DNA of 64,000 nt from an uncultured Bacteroides sp. (GTDB taxonomy: Bacteria; Bacteroidota; Bacteroidia; Bacteroidales; Bacteroidaceae), in contig CASFPE010000020.1 in NCBI GenBank assembly GCA_949296575.1, forward strand, positions 1 to 64,000, given 5' to 3'. Shown here in pieces: positions 30,582-40,022 of the stretch. A program made the translations under genes and the position numbers. The first letter of the stretch is position 1; every line of letters starts with the position of its first letter. The notes beneath the pieces are model-generated. The model was not told the origin of the DNA. It saw only the letters and a program-made list of their open reading frames with translations, and made no database searches.

Positions 30582-30694
30582 GAAGCCCCGCAACAGGGAG
30601 AATGTCGCAGGGCTTCGATATATTAAACCTCCTTGTGAGGAATGTTTAACCAAATTTGTCTCGTAACATCTCCCTTGTTACGGCAGCAAAGTTA
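30582..30694 (-). promoter_or_regulatory. Promoter and structured leader of the antirepressor gene
   Basis: TAACTTTG (minus strand, 30694-30687) is a consensus -7 box. The leader contains a 14-bp hairpin (30582-30595 with 30603-30616). As minus-strand RNA it pairs fully with two G-U wobbles; read as plus-strand RNA the same positions give two A-C mismatches. That points to a minus-strand RNA structure. About 290 bp of leader separate it from the coding start, which would suit attenuation or small-RNA control. Confidence 0.6.
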
Positions 30695-31302
30695 CAGGCA
30701 TATATCCATTAGGGAATGGAATGTTAAACACGGTATGTCATCAGTGTTATTACAGGTTATTCTTTGTTATTATGCGCCATTAATAATATTTTAATTAATT
30801 AATTTTACGCATAGCCCGAATAATTTAGCATATTTAGCATAATGCTGCTGATTTCGGAATATATTTATATTCTATTTGGTTAAAATAACGCTATCATTAA
30901 ATGAACACATATTGGCGATTGATTGGATGCGGTAAAATACTTAGCATGCATTGATGGAAATAACATAATTTTGCATTTATGCATAAATGTGGTGCAAATG
31001 TAAGTATTAATTTAATGTGATTGGGTCTTTTTAACATAAAAATACATTGCAAGTCTGCAAATGTGGAGTTATCGTAATTTTTTGAATACCAACTATTTAA
31101 ACATGCGACATTCAGCCTGTTTTGCAATTTGTTTTGCTGATTTATGATTACAAATCATTGCGTCACAGCATTTTGCAGAACTTGCGGCATTAAGCCCTGC
31201 ATCGGAAATGGTTTCAACTTCTGTTTTTGCAAATTTTCGTTGTCGTGAAACGGAATTAACACAATAACTAACTGATTTACAGCGATTTAAGCGATTTTCT
31301 AT
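30695..31302. other. AT-rich 600-bp gap at the prophage end
   Basis: No convincing gene on either strand. A short frame near 31163-31268 (AELAALSPASEMVS...) lacks a start. The integrase expected next to an attachment site is not here, so it should be at the other end of the prophage. Confidence 0.5.
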
Positions 31303-31352
31303 TCAGCTTCCCAAGCTGAGGGTCGCGAGTTCGAGCCTCGTTTGCCGCTCCA
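31303..31352 (+). tRNA. 3' part of tRNA-Gly(CCC), prophage attachment site (attR)
   Basis: Starts with a perfect anticodon arm (TCAGC, loop TTCCCAA, GCTGA; anticodon CCC), then variable loop GGGTC, T-arm (GCGAG, TTCGAGC, CTCGT), acceptor strand TTGCCGC, discriminator T and CCA. The acceptor 5' strand and D-arm are absent upstream. A tRNA truncated at the anticodon arm next to a prophage is the classical footprint of a tyrosine integrase. The intact tRNA should be at the left end. Confidence 0.85.
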
Positions 31353-31358
31353 TCAGTG

Positions 31359-31392
31359 AAAGGGAGTTTCAGCAATGAATGCTCCTTTTTTT
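31359..31392 (+). terminator. tRNA terminator
   Basis: AAAGGGAG pairs with CTCCTTT (one bulge) and is followed by a T-run. It is the native terminator of the tRNA gene and shows that host DNA starts here. Confidence 0.65.
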
Positions 31393-31473
31393 CGTTTGTT
31401 TTCCGCAATAACCTTTGCATATTAAAGTTCATAAAAAAGGATGGGCAACAACGGTTGTCTACCTATTTTTTTA

Positions 31474-31481
31474 TACATTTG
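31474..31481 (+). promoter_or_regulatory. ileS promoter -7 box
   Basis: TACATTTG matches TAnnTTTG, 36 bp before the ileS start; a TTG at 31455-31457 could be the upstream element, with rather short spacing. Confidence 0.6.
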
Positions 31482-31516
31482 CGCTTTGTTTTTCAAGAAC
31501 TAAGAAAGCAACTGGT

Positions 31517-34500
31517 ATGGATAAGAAATTTAGCGAATATTCCCGGTTCGACCTCTCGCAAATCAATAAGGAGGTGCTGGAACAATGGGATGAGAATGAT
31601 ATCTTTGCAAGAAGCATCAAAGAACGTGAGGGCTGTCCTTCGTTTGTCTTCTACGAAGGGCCTCCTTCGGCAAACGGCATGCCAGGCATCCATCATGTGA
31701 TGGCGCGCACCATCAAAGACACATTCTGCCGCTACAAAACCATGAAGGGCTATTTAGTGAAACGGAAGGCAGGATGGGACACGCACGGACTTCCGGTTGA
31801 ATTAGGGGTAGAAAAAACTTTAGGCATCACAAAAGAGGACATCGGGAAAACCATATCTGTAGCAGAATATAACCGCCATTGCCGTACAGATGTGATGAAG
31901 TTTACCAAGGAATGGACTGACCTGACTCACAAAATGGGTTATTGGGTGGACTTGGACAACCCGTACATCACTTACGACAATCGATATATCGAAACCTTGT
32001 GGTGGCTTTTGCAACAACTTTATAAGAAAGGACTGTTGTATAAAGGATATACCATACAACCTTATTCACCGGCAGCAGGCACAGGACTTAGTTCGCATGA
32101 ATTGAACCAACCGGGATGCTACCGGGATGTGAAGGACTTGACCGTTGTAGGGCAGTTCAAAATGAGGAATCCGAAGCCTGAAATGGCGGAGTGGGGTACA
32201 CCTTATTTCTTGGCATGGACCACGACTCCGTGGACGTTGCCTTCGAATACCGCGCTCTGCGTAGGCCCGAAGATCGATTATGTAGCTGTGCAGACCTACA
32301 ATCCTTATACTTCTGAAAAGATAACGGTAGTCTTGGCAAAGGCTTTGCTTTACACGCACTTCAACAAGAAGGCGGAAGGCATGGCATTGGAAGATTACAA
32401 GCCTGGCGACAAACTGGTCCCGTTCAAGATAGTAGGCGAATACAAAGGACCGGACTTGGTAGGCATGGAATACGAACAACTCTTCCCGTGGGTGAAACCT
32501 GTAGAATTGGACGAGGACGGAAACTGGCGCGACGCTTCTGCCAAAGCCTTCCGGGTTATCCCCGGTGATTATGTCACGGTGGATGATGGCACGGGCATTG
32601 TGCATATCGCTCCTACCTTCGGTGCGGACGATGCTTTCGTGGCAAAAGCTGCAGGCATCCCCTCTCTTTTCATGATCAACAAGAAGGGCGAAACGCGCCC
32701 GATGGTTGACCTGACCGGGAAATTCTACCTGTTGGACGAGTTGGACGAAAAGTTTGTAGCTGAATGCGTGAACGCAGACATATATAAGGACTACCAAGGC
32801 CGTTGGGTGAAAAACGCTTATGACCAGCAATTTACTATCAACGGGAAATACGACGAGAAAGCGGCACAAGCAGCTGAATCGCTCGATGTATACATCTGCA
32901 TGAAGATGAAACAGGCTAATCAGGCTTTCAAGATGGAGAAGCATGTCCATAACTATCCGCACTGCTGGCGCACGGACAAACCGGTGCTTTATTATCCGCT
33001 TGATAGTTGGTTCATCCGATCCACAGCCTGCAAGGAACGGATGATGGAACTGAACAAGGCCATCAACTGGAAGCCGGAATCCACCGGCACGGGACGTTTC
33101 GGGAAATGGTTGGAGAACCTGAACGATTGGAACTTGAGCCGTTCGCGCTATTGGGGGACGCCGCTCCCGATTTGGCGTGATGAGGACGGGGCGGAAATCT
33201 GCATCGGTTCAGTAAAAGAATTGTATCATGAAATAGAGAAATCAGTGGCTGCCGGCTTCATGCAAGAGAACCCTTACAAGAAACTGGGTTTTGTGCCGGA
33301 TGAATACACGAAAGAGAATTATGACAAGATTGACCTGCACCGTCCTTACGTGGACGACATCATCTTGGTTTCGCCTGCTGGCAAACCGATGAAGCGTGAA
33401 GCGGACTTGATTGACGTGTGGTTCGATTCAGGCTCGATGCCCTACGCACAGCTGCATTATCCGTTTGAAAACAAGGAATTGGTGGATAGCCGTTCGTATT
33501 ACCCTGCCGATTTCATTGCAGAAGGCGTGGACCAGACACGCGGATGGTTTTTCACATTACATGCTATTGCCACGATGGTGTTCGACAGCGTGGCTTACAA
33601 GAACGTAATATCCAATGGATTGGTGTTGGACAAGAACGGGAACAAGATGTCCAAGCGTTTGGGCAATGCGGTAGACCCGTTCAGCACTATTGAGAAATTT
33701 GGTTCCGACCCCTTGCGCTGGTACATGATTACCAATTCAGCACCTTGGGACAATTTGAAGTTTGACACGGAAGGGGTAGATGAAGTGCGCCGCAAGTTTT
33801 TCGGCACTTTATATAATACCTATTCATTCTTCGCATTGTATGCCAATGTCGATGGATTCACATATGCTGAGAAAGACGTGCCTGTAGCAGAACGTCCAGA
33901 AATCGACCGTTGGATTCTGTCGTTACTTAATTCCTTGATAAAGGAGGTGGATGCTTGCTTTGCAGATTATGAGCCAACAAAGGCAGGACGTTTGATTACG
34001 GACTTTGTGAACGACAATCTGAGCAACTGGTATGTTCGCTTGAACCGCAAACGTTTCTGGGGCAGCGCGATGTCGCAAGACAAATTATCGGCTTACCAGA
34101 CATTGTACATTTGTTTGGAAACGGTAGCGAAACTGATGGCGCCGATTGCGCCATTCTATGCCGACCGCTTGTATCTGGACCTGGTTCACACAACAGGGCG
34201 CAGCCATGTGGCATCGGTGCATTTGGCAAATTTCCCCTCAGCAGATGAAAGCCTGATTGAGAAAGAACTGGAAGCCCGTATGCGGATGGCGCAAGATGTT
34301 ACGTCAATGGTACTGGCGTTGCGCCGTAAAGTGAACATCAAAGTGCGCCAGCCGCTGCAATGCATCATGGTGCCCGTAGTGGATGAAGAACAGAAACGCC
34401 ACATAGATGCCGTGAAAGACCTTATCATGAACGAAGTGAACGTGAAGGAAATCAAGTTCGTGGAAGGCAATTCAGGCGTATTGGTGAAACGCGTGAAGTG

Positions 34501-35005
34501 TGACTTCAAGAAGTTAGGCCCCAAGTTTGGCAAACAGATGAAAGCGGTAGCTGCAGCTGTGGCTGGAATGTCGCAGGAAGCCATTGCGGAATTAGAGAAG
34601 AACGGCAACTATGCTTTTGATTTGGACGGCACAAAGGCAGTGGTGGAAGCCGCTGATGTGGAAATATTCAGTGAGGACATTCCGGGCTGGTTGGTTGCAA
34701 ATGAAGGCAAGTTGACTGTGGCACTTGAAGTGACCATTACCGAAGATTTGCGCCACGAAGGCATTGCCCGTGAATTGGTGAACCGTATCCAAAATATCCG
34801 AAAATCAAGCGGCTTTGAGATAACAGACAAAATAAAGATAACTTTATCCAAAAATCCGCACACGGATGATGCAGTCAACGAATATAAAGACTATATTTGC
34901 AAGCAAGTCCTGGCTAATTCTCTGGAATTGGCAGAACAGGTGGAGAACGCCATCGTATTGGACTTGGACGATATGACTTTGCAAGTGAATGTAACAAAAG
35001 AGTAA
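31517..35005 (+). CDS. ileS: Isoleucyl-tRNA synthetase
   Basis: 1162 residues from the ATG at 31517. Class I motifs: ANGMPGIHH (HIGH-type, about residue 55) and KMSKR (about 710). An editing domain contains the GWDTHGLPVE-flanked CP1 region, and an anticodon-binding domain follows. Its length and the motif style place it with the long, eukaryote-like type 2 IleRS, a group commonly less sensitive to mupirocin. It attaches Ile to tRNA-Ile and clears mischarged Val. It is the first host gene after the prophage. Confidence 0.97.
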   Translation: MDKKFSEYSRFDLSQINKEVLEQWDENDIFARSIKEREGCPSFVFYEGPPSANGMPGIHHVMARTIKDTFCRYKTMKGYLVKRKAGWDTHGLPVELGVEKTLGITKEDIGKTISVAEYNRHCRTDVMKFTKEWTDLTHKMGYWVDLDNPYITYDNRYIETLWWLLQQLYKKGLLYKGYTIQPYSPAAGTGLSSHELNQPGCYRDVKDLTVVGQFKMRNPKPEMAEWGTPYFLAWTTTPWTLPSNTALCVGPKIDYVAVQTYNPYTSEKITVVLAKALLYTHFNKKAEGMALEDYKPGDKLVPFKIVGEYKGPDLVGMEYEQLFPWVKPVELDEDGNWRDASAKAFRVIPGDYVTVDDGTGIVHIAPTFGADDAFVAKAAGIPSLFMINKKGETRPMVDLTGKFYLLDELDEKFVAECVNADIYKDYQGRWVKNAYDQQFTINGKYDEKAAQAAESLDVYICMKMKQANQAFKMEKHVHNYPHCWRTDKPVLYYPLDSWFIRSTACKERMMELNKAINWKPESTGTGRFGKWLENLNDWNLSRSRYWGTPLPIWRDEDGAEICIGSVKELYHEIEKSVAAGFMQENPYKKLGFVPDEYTKENYDKIDLHRPYVDDIILVSPAGKPMKREADLIDVWFDSGSMPYAQLHYPFENKELVDSRSYYPADFIAEGVDQTRGWFFTLHAIATMVFDSVAYKNVISNGLVLDKNGNKMSKRLGNAVDPFSTIEKFGSDPLRWYMITNSAPWDNLKFDTEGVDEVRRKFFGTLYNTYSFFALYANVDGFTYAEKDVPVAERPEIDRWILSLLNSLIKEVDACFADYEPTKAGRLITDFVNDNLSNWYVRLNRKRFWGSAMSQDKLSAYQTLYICLETVAKLMAPIAPFYADRLYLDLVHTTGRSHVASVHLANFPSADESLIEKELEARMRMAQDVTSMVLALRRKVNIKVRQPLQCIMVPVVDEEQKRHIDAVKDLIMNEVNVKEIKFVEGNSGVLVKRVKCDFKKLGPKFGKQMKAVAAAVAGMSQEAIAELEKNGNYAFDLDGTKAVVEAADVEIFSEDIPGWLVANEGKLTVALEVTITEDLRHEGIARELVNRIQNIRKSSGFEITDKIKITLSKNPHTDDAVNEYKDYICKQVLANSLELAEQVENAIVLDLDDMTLQVNVTKE

Positions 35006-35027
35006 TAAACAATTAATTTTAGCATTT

Positions 35028-35408
35028 ATGGCAGAAAAGACAAGATATTCAGACGCAGAACTTGAGGAGTTCCGGGCAATTATCATGGAGAAGCTCGAAA
35101 AAGCACAGCGGGATTATGACCAACTGAAAGCCAGTATCATGAACTTGGATGGCAATGACACAGACGACACTTCTCCCACTTATAAAGTGCTGGAGGAAGG
35201 TGCCAATACCTTGTCAAAAGAAGAAACCATGCGATTGGCGCAACGCCAGTTGAAATTTATCCAAAACCTTCAGGCAGCTTTGGTGCGCATCGAAAACAAG
35301 ACTTACGGCATTTGCCGTGAAACCGGGAAACTGATTCCGGCAGAACGTTTGCGTGCCGTTCCGCATGCCACACTGAGCATTGAAGCCAAGGAAAGCGGCA
35401 AGCATTAA
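35028..35408 (+). CDS. DksA/TraR-like protein without zinc cysteines
   Basis: 126 residues. A coiled-coil hairpin (RYSDAELEEFRAIIMEKLE, then LAQRQLKFIQNLQAALVRI) is followed by YGICRETGKLIPAERLRAVPHA, the DksA zinc-finger position. Only one of four cysteines remains, as in other Bacteroidota homologues. It may act in the secondary channel of RNA polymerase like DksA, but the Asp pair at the coiled-coil tip is not certain here. Twenty-two bp after ileS, probably in the same operon. Confidence 0.82.
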   Translation: MAEKTRYSDAELEEFRAIIMEKLEKAQRDYDQLKASIMNLDGNDTDDTSPTYKVLEEGANTLSKEETMRLAQRQLKFIQNLQAALVRIENKTYGICRETGKLIPAERLRAVPHATLSIEAKESGKH

Positions 35409-35483
35409 TGGACACAGGAAGGGATAAGCATCAAAAGAGGCAACTGTGCTTCGATGCTTATCCCTTGTATATTGCGAATACAC

Positions 35484-36125
35484 ATGAAGCAACTTCTTTC
35501 TAAAGGGCGGATGTCCGTCCTGATTGTCGCTTTGGTGCTGATTATAGACCAAGCCATCAAGATATGGGTCAAGACAAACATGTATTGGCACGAAAGCATA
35601 CACATCACCGACTGGTTCTATATCTTCTTTACGGAAAACAGGGGAATGGCATTCGGTATGGAAATCTTCGGCAAACTGTTCCTGACCATATTCCGTATTG
35701 TAGCCGTAGGCGTTATCATTTACTATCTGCGGAGAATTATCCGGCAAAAGTACAAGACAGGATACATCGTGTGCATCTCCCTGATTCTGGCCGGTGCCAT
35801 GGGCAACATCATCGACAGCTTGTTCTACGGGGTCATCTTTAATGAAAGCACCAATGCGGCAGTAGCTTCTTTCGTGCCATATGGTGAGGGATATTCCACT
35901 TGGTTCTATGGCAAGGTGGTCGATATGTTCTATTTCCCCATCATCGACACCTATTGGCCGGATTGGATGCCGTGGGTAGGAGGGGAACGCTTCATCTTTT
36001 TCAGTCCTATCTTCAACTTCGCCGATGCTGCCATCACCTGCGGCATCATTGCCGTACTTTTATTTTACAGCAAGAGCCTGAACAACAGTTTGCAACATGC
36101 CAACAAGCCTCATGCGCAAAAATGA
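35484..36125 (+). CDS. lspA: Lipoprotein signal peptidase (signal peptidase II)
   Basis: 213 residues from the ATG at 35484. Four membrane spans; catalytic Asp in GNIIDSLFYG and in FNFADAAI; the first-span DQAIKIWVK and TENRGMAFG are family motifs. It cleaves prolipoproteins before the lipidated Cys. As in other Bacteroidetes it has an extra loop between the catalytic Asp residues. The following gene encodes a lipoprotein and overlaps its end. Confidence 0.95.
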   Translation: MKQLLSKGRMSVLIVALVLIIDQAIKIWVKTNMYWHESIHITDWFYIFFTENRGMAFGMEIFGKLFLTIFRIVAVGVIIYYLRRIIRQKYKTGYIVCISLILAGAMGNIIDSLFYGVIFNESTNAAVASFVPYGEGYSTWFYGKVVDMFYFPIIDTYWPDWMPWVGGERFIFFSPIFNFADAAITCGIIAVLLFYSKSLNNSLQHANKPHAQK

Positions 36126-36918
36126 CAACCTTGGGCATTGGATGCTTCTTGCCATTTGCCTATGCCTGATGGCGGGATGCAAAAAGGGGATGCCGGACGA
36201 CGTGATACGGCCTGAACAGATGGAGGAGATACTTCATGACTTCCATGTTGCAAAGGCCATGTCTGACGAGTTGCCATACACCGAAAAGTACAAGCAAACG
36301 CTTTATCTCGATTACGTGTTAGAGAAGCACCGCATTGGACGTGCAGACTTCGATTCATCGATGGTGTGGTACAGCCGCCATGCCGGCGACTTGGCCAAGA
36401 TATACGAGAAAGTGTCCAAGCGGTTGGAGACGGAATACAACGGGGTGACCCGGCTGATTGCCTTGCGCGACAACAAGCCGCAGGAGACCTTGGCAGGCGA
36501 CACGGTGGACATCTGGTACGGAAACCGCCTTTACCTGTTGTCTCGTTCGCCCATGAACAACAGGGTTACTTTTCACATCCCAGCAGACGACAACTTCCGC
36601 CCCGGCGATGATTTCACGTGGTACATCGCCCATGCTGCTTTCCCGAAGGCGGAAAGCGACACGGCGGTGGCGGCTTTTTTTGCACATTACAAGAACGATT
36701 CCATCCTGTCATGCATCCGGCGGCTGGCAGGAACGGCGTTTGACTCGCTTACCATCCGCTGCGACTCGGCATACGAACTGGAGGAGTTGCGCGGATTCAT
36801 TTACTTTCCTGGCAAAGAAGGCCGCCTGATGCTGATAGACAGCCTGAGCCTGATGCGTTACCATCCTGAAAATGCGCCGCAGGCCAAGGGTGCACGCCCC
36901 GTCCCTGTGAAACGTTGA
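36112..36918 (+). CDS. DUF4296 lipoprotein
   Basis: 268 residues. Signal peptide with lipobox LMAGC (Cys23). MEEILHDFHVAKAM followed by YLDYVLEKHRIGRADFDSSM is the DUF4296 signature: a helical domain of ~90 residues, with a beta-rich C-terminal part after it. Found next to lspA in Bacteroides; envelope function unknown. The start overlaps lspA by 14 bp. Confidence 0.85.
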   Translation: MRKNDNLGHWMLLAICLCLMAGCKKGMPDDVIRPEQMEEILHDFHVAKAMSDELPYTEKYKQTLYLDYVLEKHRIGRADFDSSMVWYSRHAGDLAKIYEKVSKRLETEYNGVTRLIALRDNKPQETLAGDTVDIWYGNRLYLLSRSPMNNRVTFHIPADDNFRPGDDFTWYIAHAAFPKAESDTAVAAFFAHYKNDSILSCIRRLAGTAFDSLTIRCDSAYELEELRGFIYFPGKEGRLMLIDSLSLMRYHPENAPQAKGARPVPVKR

Positions 36919-36924
36919 CCGGCC

Positions 36925-37248
36925 ATGAAGCGAAGGTATGCCGCCCACTTTGTTTATGCCGCGCCCGGCGTGCGCCACAAGCTGCATGTTGTGGAGGTGG
37001 AGGAGGGGACGGTGAGCGGCTTGTTCCCGTTGCAAGGAGAGGAGGAATCCACGGAATGGCTGGGGGGCATCATCATCCTGTCGCCTTTGGAACACGCCCC
37101 GGCGCAGCCCGTAGGCAGTTTTCATGGCTTGTTGGAGACGCTTTGCGGGGATGTGCCGCCCGGTGTGCCGTTGCATGCTTACCATTTGCAGGGGGTGGAC
37201 CTCTCCACTCTTTCCCTGCTGCCGCACGCCACGCTGAGGAGGTTATGA
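36925..37248 (+). CDS. Conserved hypothetical protein
   Basis: 107 residues. FVYAAPGVRHKLHVVEVE and GLFPLQGEEESTEWLGGI suggest a small beta-barrel-like protein. It starts six bases after the DUF4296 gene and converges on the methyltransferase gene with a few bases of overlap. Known only as a neighbour in Bacteroidales; no function. Confidence 0.65.
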   Translation: MKRRYAAHFVYAAPGVRHKLHVVEVEEGTVSGLFPLQGEEESTEWLGGIIILSPLEHAPAQPVGSFHGLLETLCGDVPPGVPLHAYHLQGVDLSTLSLLPHATLRRL

Positions 37249-37995
37249 CATCCGGCGGCGGAATTCCGCGCACACCACGGCGGTGGCCACGGCCACGTTG
37301 AGCGATTCCGAAGTGTCCCTGCCCGGCGGGTAGTTCGGCACGAACAGGCGGCGGCTGACCTTTTCCGCCACTTCCTGGCTGATGCCCTTGCCTTCGTTGC
37401 CCATCACAATAAGGCCGTTCCCGGACAATTCTTCATGGTAGATGTTGCGCCCGTCGAGGAAGGTGCCATACACGGGGACATCGCGCAGCCTGTCGAGCAA
37501 CGCGCCGAGGGGGGCATAATGCACTTGCACGCGGGCGATGGCGCCCATCGTGGCCTGCACGGCCTTGGGGTTGAACACGTCGGCCGTGTCGGGCGAGGCA
37601 TACACATGCTCGATGCCAAACCAGTCGGCCAGCCGCACGATGGTGCCGAGGTTGCCGGGGTCCTGCACGCCGTCCAGAGCGAGGCAAAGGCTGCGGCGCG
37701 GGGCATCTTCGTCCAAGGGCAAGTCCGGGATGTCGAACACGGCCAGCACTTCCTGCGGCGTGCATAGCAGGCTGGCTTTCAGCAACTCGTCGGGTGTCAC
37801 TTGCAGGCACTCGTCGGCCTCCGGCGCGGGAGTGCGGGCGAAGAACTCCGGCGTGGCGGCCAGCAGGCGGCAGTGGAAGCGCCCCAGGAGTTCGCGTACC
37901 GTCTTGCCGCCCTCGGCCATGAAGGCATGCTCCTCCCTTCGCCGTTTCTTCAGTTCCAGCGAACGGATGAATTTCATTTTGCTCTTGCTCAACAT
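37243..37995 (-). CDS. SpoU/TrmH-family RNA 2'-O-methyltransferase
   Basis: 250 residues from the ATG at 37995. DGVQDPGNLGTIVRLADWFG (motif 1), VMGNEGKGIS (motif 2) and SLNVAVATAVV (motif 3) form the SPOUT trefoil-knot SAM site. An N-terminal helical/substrate-binding region is present (KFIRSLELKKRRREEHAF). It methylates ribose in rRNA or tRNA; the exact target cannot be read from sequence. Confidence 0.92.
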   Translation of the reverse strand: MLSKSKMKFIRSLELKKRRREEHAFMAEGGKTVRELLGRFHCRLLAATPEFFARTPAPEADECLQVTPDELLKASLLCTPQEVLAVFDIPDLPLDEDAPRRSLCLALDGVQDPGNLGTIVRLADWFGIEHVYASPDTADVFNPKAVQATMGAIARVQVHYAPLGALLDRLRDVPVYGTFLDGRNIYHEELSGNGLIVMGNEGKGISQEVAEKVSRRLFVPNYPPGRDTSESLNVAVATAVVCAEFRRRMS

Positions 37996-38109
37996 GTCGG
38001 TCAACGTATTGCGTGGTTTGCCTGCAAAGGTAGGCATATCTTTCCACGTGGCAAAACGCACGAGGGGCGCAGCTTGCGCCGCGCCCCTTGGTCAGGATGG
38101 AAAGCGAGG

Positions 38110-39684
38110 TCAGCGGACGGCTTTCAGCGTTTGCCGCTGCCCGCCTTGCTTTACACATATTATATATAGGCCGCGTGGCAAGCTTTCCAACGAAAGCGAG
38201 GCAACGCCTTCGGCATGCAGCGCCTTTGCCCCCGTCTGCGCATACACAGTGATGGCGGCGGGGCCTTCGGTGGTGACCACGGCATCATCGTAGCGGGCGA
38301 TGGATGCGCCGGATGCCGCCACGGTGGAGATGGCATCGGCCTGCCCGTCGGTGATTTGGCGGAAGTTCTTCCATCCTTCGGCAGATTGGTAGTCCGTCAC
38401 TGTCCCGGCAGGCACGTGGAGGACGGCATTTTGGTAAGCCGCATCATCAAACGCATCGTAGGGCATGGCGGGCGGCGTGGCGGCCAGGCAGTCCACGTCC
38501 TTCAGCGGGCACTCAAAGAACGCCCCTTCGCCCAACGTCTCCAAGGTGGAAGGCAAGGTAACGCTTTCCAAAGCGGTACAGGCTTCGAAGGCGAAGTCGC
38601 TGATGCTCTCCACCCCTTCCGGCACCGCATAGGAAGTGAACGACATGCATTCGGCGAAAAGGCTCATGGGGATGGAGGTGATGCCGGTGGGAAGTTCAAG
38701 GGATGGCAACGACCAGCAGCCCGCAAAGGCTTGTTCGCCCAACGTTTCCAAAGTGGATGGCAGGGTGATGTTTTTCAAGGCTATGCAACTTTCGAAAGCG
38801 TTCACATCAATGAGCGTGACTCCTTCGGGCACGGTTACGGCGGTCAGTTCATCGCAGAGCGAGAAGGCGGCATGTCCGATGGAGGTCACGGAATATGCTG
38901 TGCCTTCATGCTCCACCACGGCGGGGACAGCCAATTCGCCGGAAGCCGCCGACGCGTCAAACAGGGAGGCGGTTTGCGTGTCCGCGTTCAGCACGTAGGC
39001 GAAACTGCCCACTTGGGTCTTCTCGAAAAAGTACATCCACCCGCGAGCCGCATGGTAGGCCGCTTCCGCTCCTTCCGGCACGGTCAGGGCGGCATCCACG
39101 TAGGCGTTCTTCGTGAATGCCAACATTTCCAGTACGGGCGGCGTGGCGGCGCGGCAGTCCACTGCTTTCACCGGGCAAAATGAGAACGCCCCTTGGTCGA
39201 TGACTTCCAAGGTGGAGGGCAGGGTGATGCTTTCCAATGCCTCGCATAGGCAAAAGGCCACTTTCGAAATGGCCTTTACCCCCTCCGGGATGTCAATGCC
39301 GGTGAGGTTGCACTCCATGAATGCAGCCGTGCCGATATATGCAAGCCCGGTGGGTAGTTCTACATTCGACAATGCAAAACAAGCATCGAATGCCAACTCG
39401 CCAATTGAAACCACACCCTCCGGCAGCGTCACGCTTTCCAGCGACTGGCATTCCATGAATGCCCCGTCGCCGATGGCGGTGACGGGGTAGTCCGTGCCGT
39501 CGATGTTCACCGTGGCGGGGATAGCGATGTCCACGGGGCTGCCCGTGTAGCCGCACACGGCGGCGGTGCCCGCTTCCGTGTCGATGGTGTACTCGATGCC
39601 GTCCAATGTGGCATCTTGCGCCAGCATGCGTCCCGGCGGCAAGAGGAGCGCCGCGCAGGACAGTGTAAGTAGCAAATGTTTCAT
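38110..39684 (-). CDS. BspA-like leucine-rich-repeat surface protein
   Basis: 524 residues: signal peptide (to about MLAQ), then at least ten LRR_5 repeats of the form AFxxCxxLxSVTLPxxV, in two blocks separated by a RATPPVLEM insert. A C-terminal ~70-residue domain ends YIICVKQGGQRQTLKAV, resembling the type IX secretion sorting domain. BspA-type repeats bind host or microbial proteins at the surface. Repeats within the gene are similar at DNA level. Confidence 0.88.
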   Translation of the reverse strand: MKHLLLTLSCAALLLPPGRMLAQDATLDGIEYTIDTEAGTAAVCGYTGSPVDIAIPATVNIDGTDYPVTAIGDGAFMECQSLESVTLPEGVVSIGELAFDACFALSNVELPTGLAYIGTAAFMECNLTGIDIPEGVKAISKVAFCLCEALESITLPSTLEVIDQGAFSFCPVKAVDCRAATPPVLEMLAFTKNAYVDAALTVPEGAEAAYHAARGWMYFFEKTQVGSFAYVLNADTQTASLFDASAASGELAVPAVVEHEGTAYSVTSIGHAAFSLCDELTAVTVPEGVTLIDVNAFESCIALKNITLPSTLETLGEQAFAGCWSLPSLELPTGITSIPMSLFAECMSFTSYAVPEGVESISDFAFEACTALESVTLPSTLETLGEGAFFECPLKDVDCLAATPPAMPYDAFDDAAYQNAVLHVPAGTVTDYQSAEGWKNFRQITDGQADAISTVAASGASIARYDDAVVTTEGPAAITVYAQTGAKALHAEGVASLSLESLPRGLYIICVKQGGQRQTLKAVR

Positions 39685-39861
39685 AATCGTCCCGTTTTAA
39701 GGTTAATCTGCCGCTAAAGGTAAGGATATGCTTTCAGAAAAGCAAGCCTTGCGCGGAAAATATTTTCATCCCTTTGCGGCAGCGCAGCGGATGCCGCGAT
39801 TATGGCGTGCAGCCCGCCTTTCGCTGTCTGAACTATTTACCATGCGGGAGGGGAGGAGGAC

Positions 39862-40022
39862 ACCACGCGCAAGGGGAGGTGCATGCCATGCGCACGGCGG
39901 GGCGGATACCACGCGCATGGTGGGGTGCATACCACGCGCATGGTGTGGGGGATACCATGCGCATGGTGTAGGGGGTACCTTGCGCGTGGTGTCGGGGTGA
40001 CCTTGCACATGGTCTTTTTGCC
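39862..40022. repeat. 23-bp palindromic tandem repeat array, 7 units
   Basis: Seven consecutive 23-bp units start at 39862, 39885, 39908, 39931, 39954, 39977 and 40000. Each begins with a short palindrome; the fifth is the perfect ACCATGCGCATGGT. The rest of each unit is G-rich (GGGGTG-type). The array lies in the 594-bp gap between the surface protein and tamL and contains no gene; open frames through it are repeat translations. Confidence 0.9.

Noticed and set aside
30302..30653. Frames on both strands between the antirepressor and its promoter
   Set aside because: Poor starts and no conserved features; the stretch is better explained as a structured leader.
35028..35408. Loss of zinc cysteines in the DksA-like protein as a recent mutation
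   Set aside because: As I recall, Bacteroidota homologues commonly lack these cysteines.
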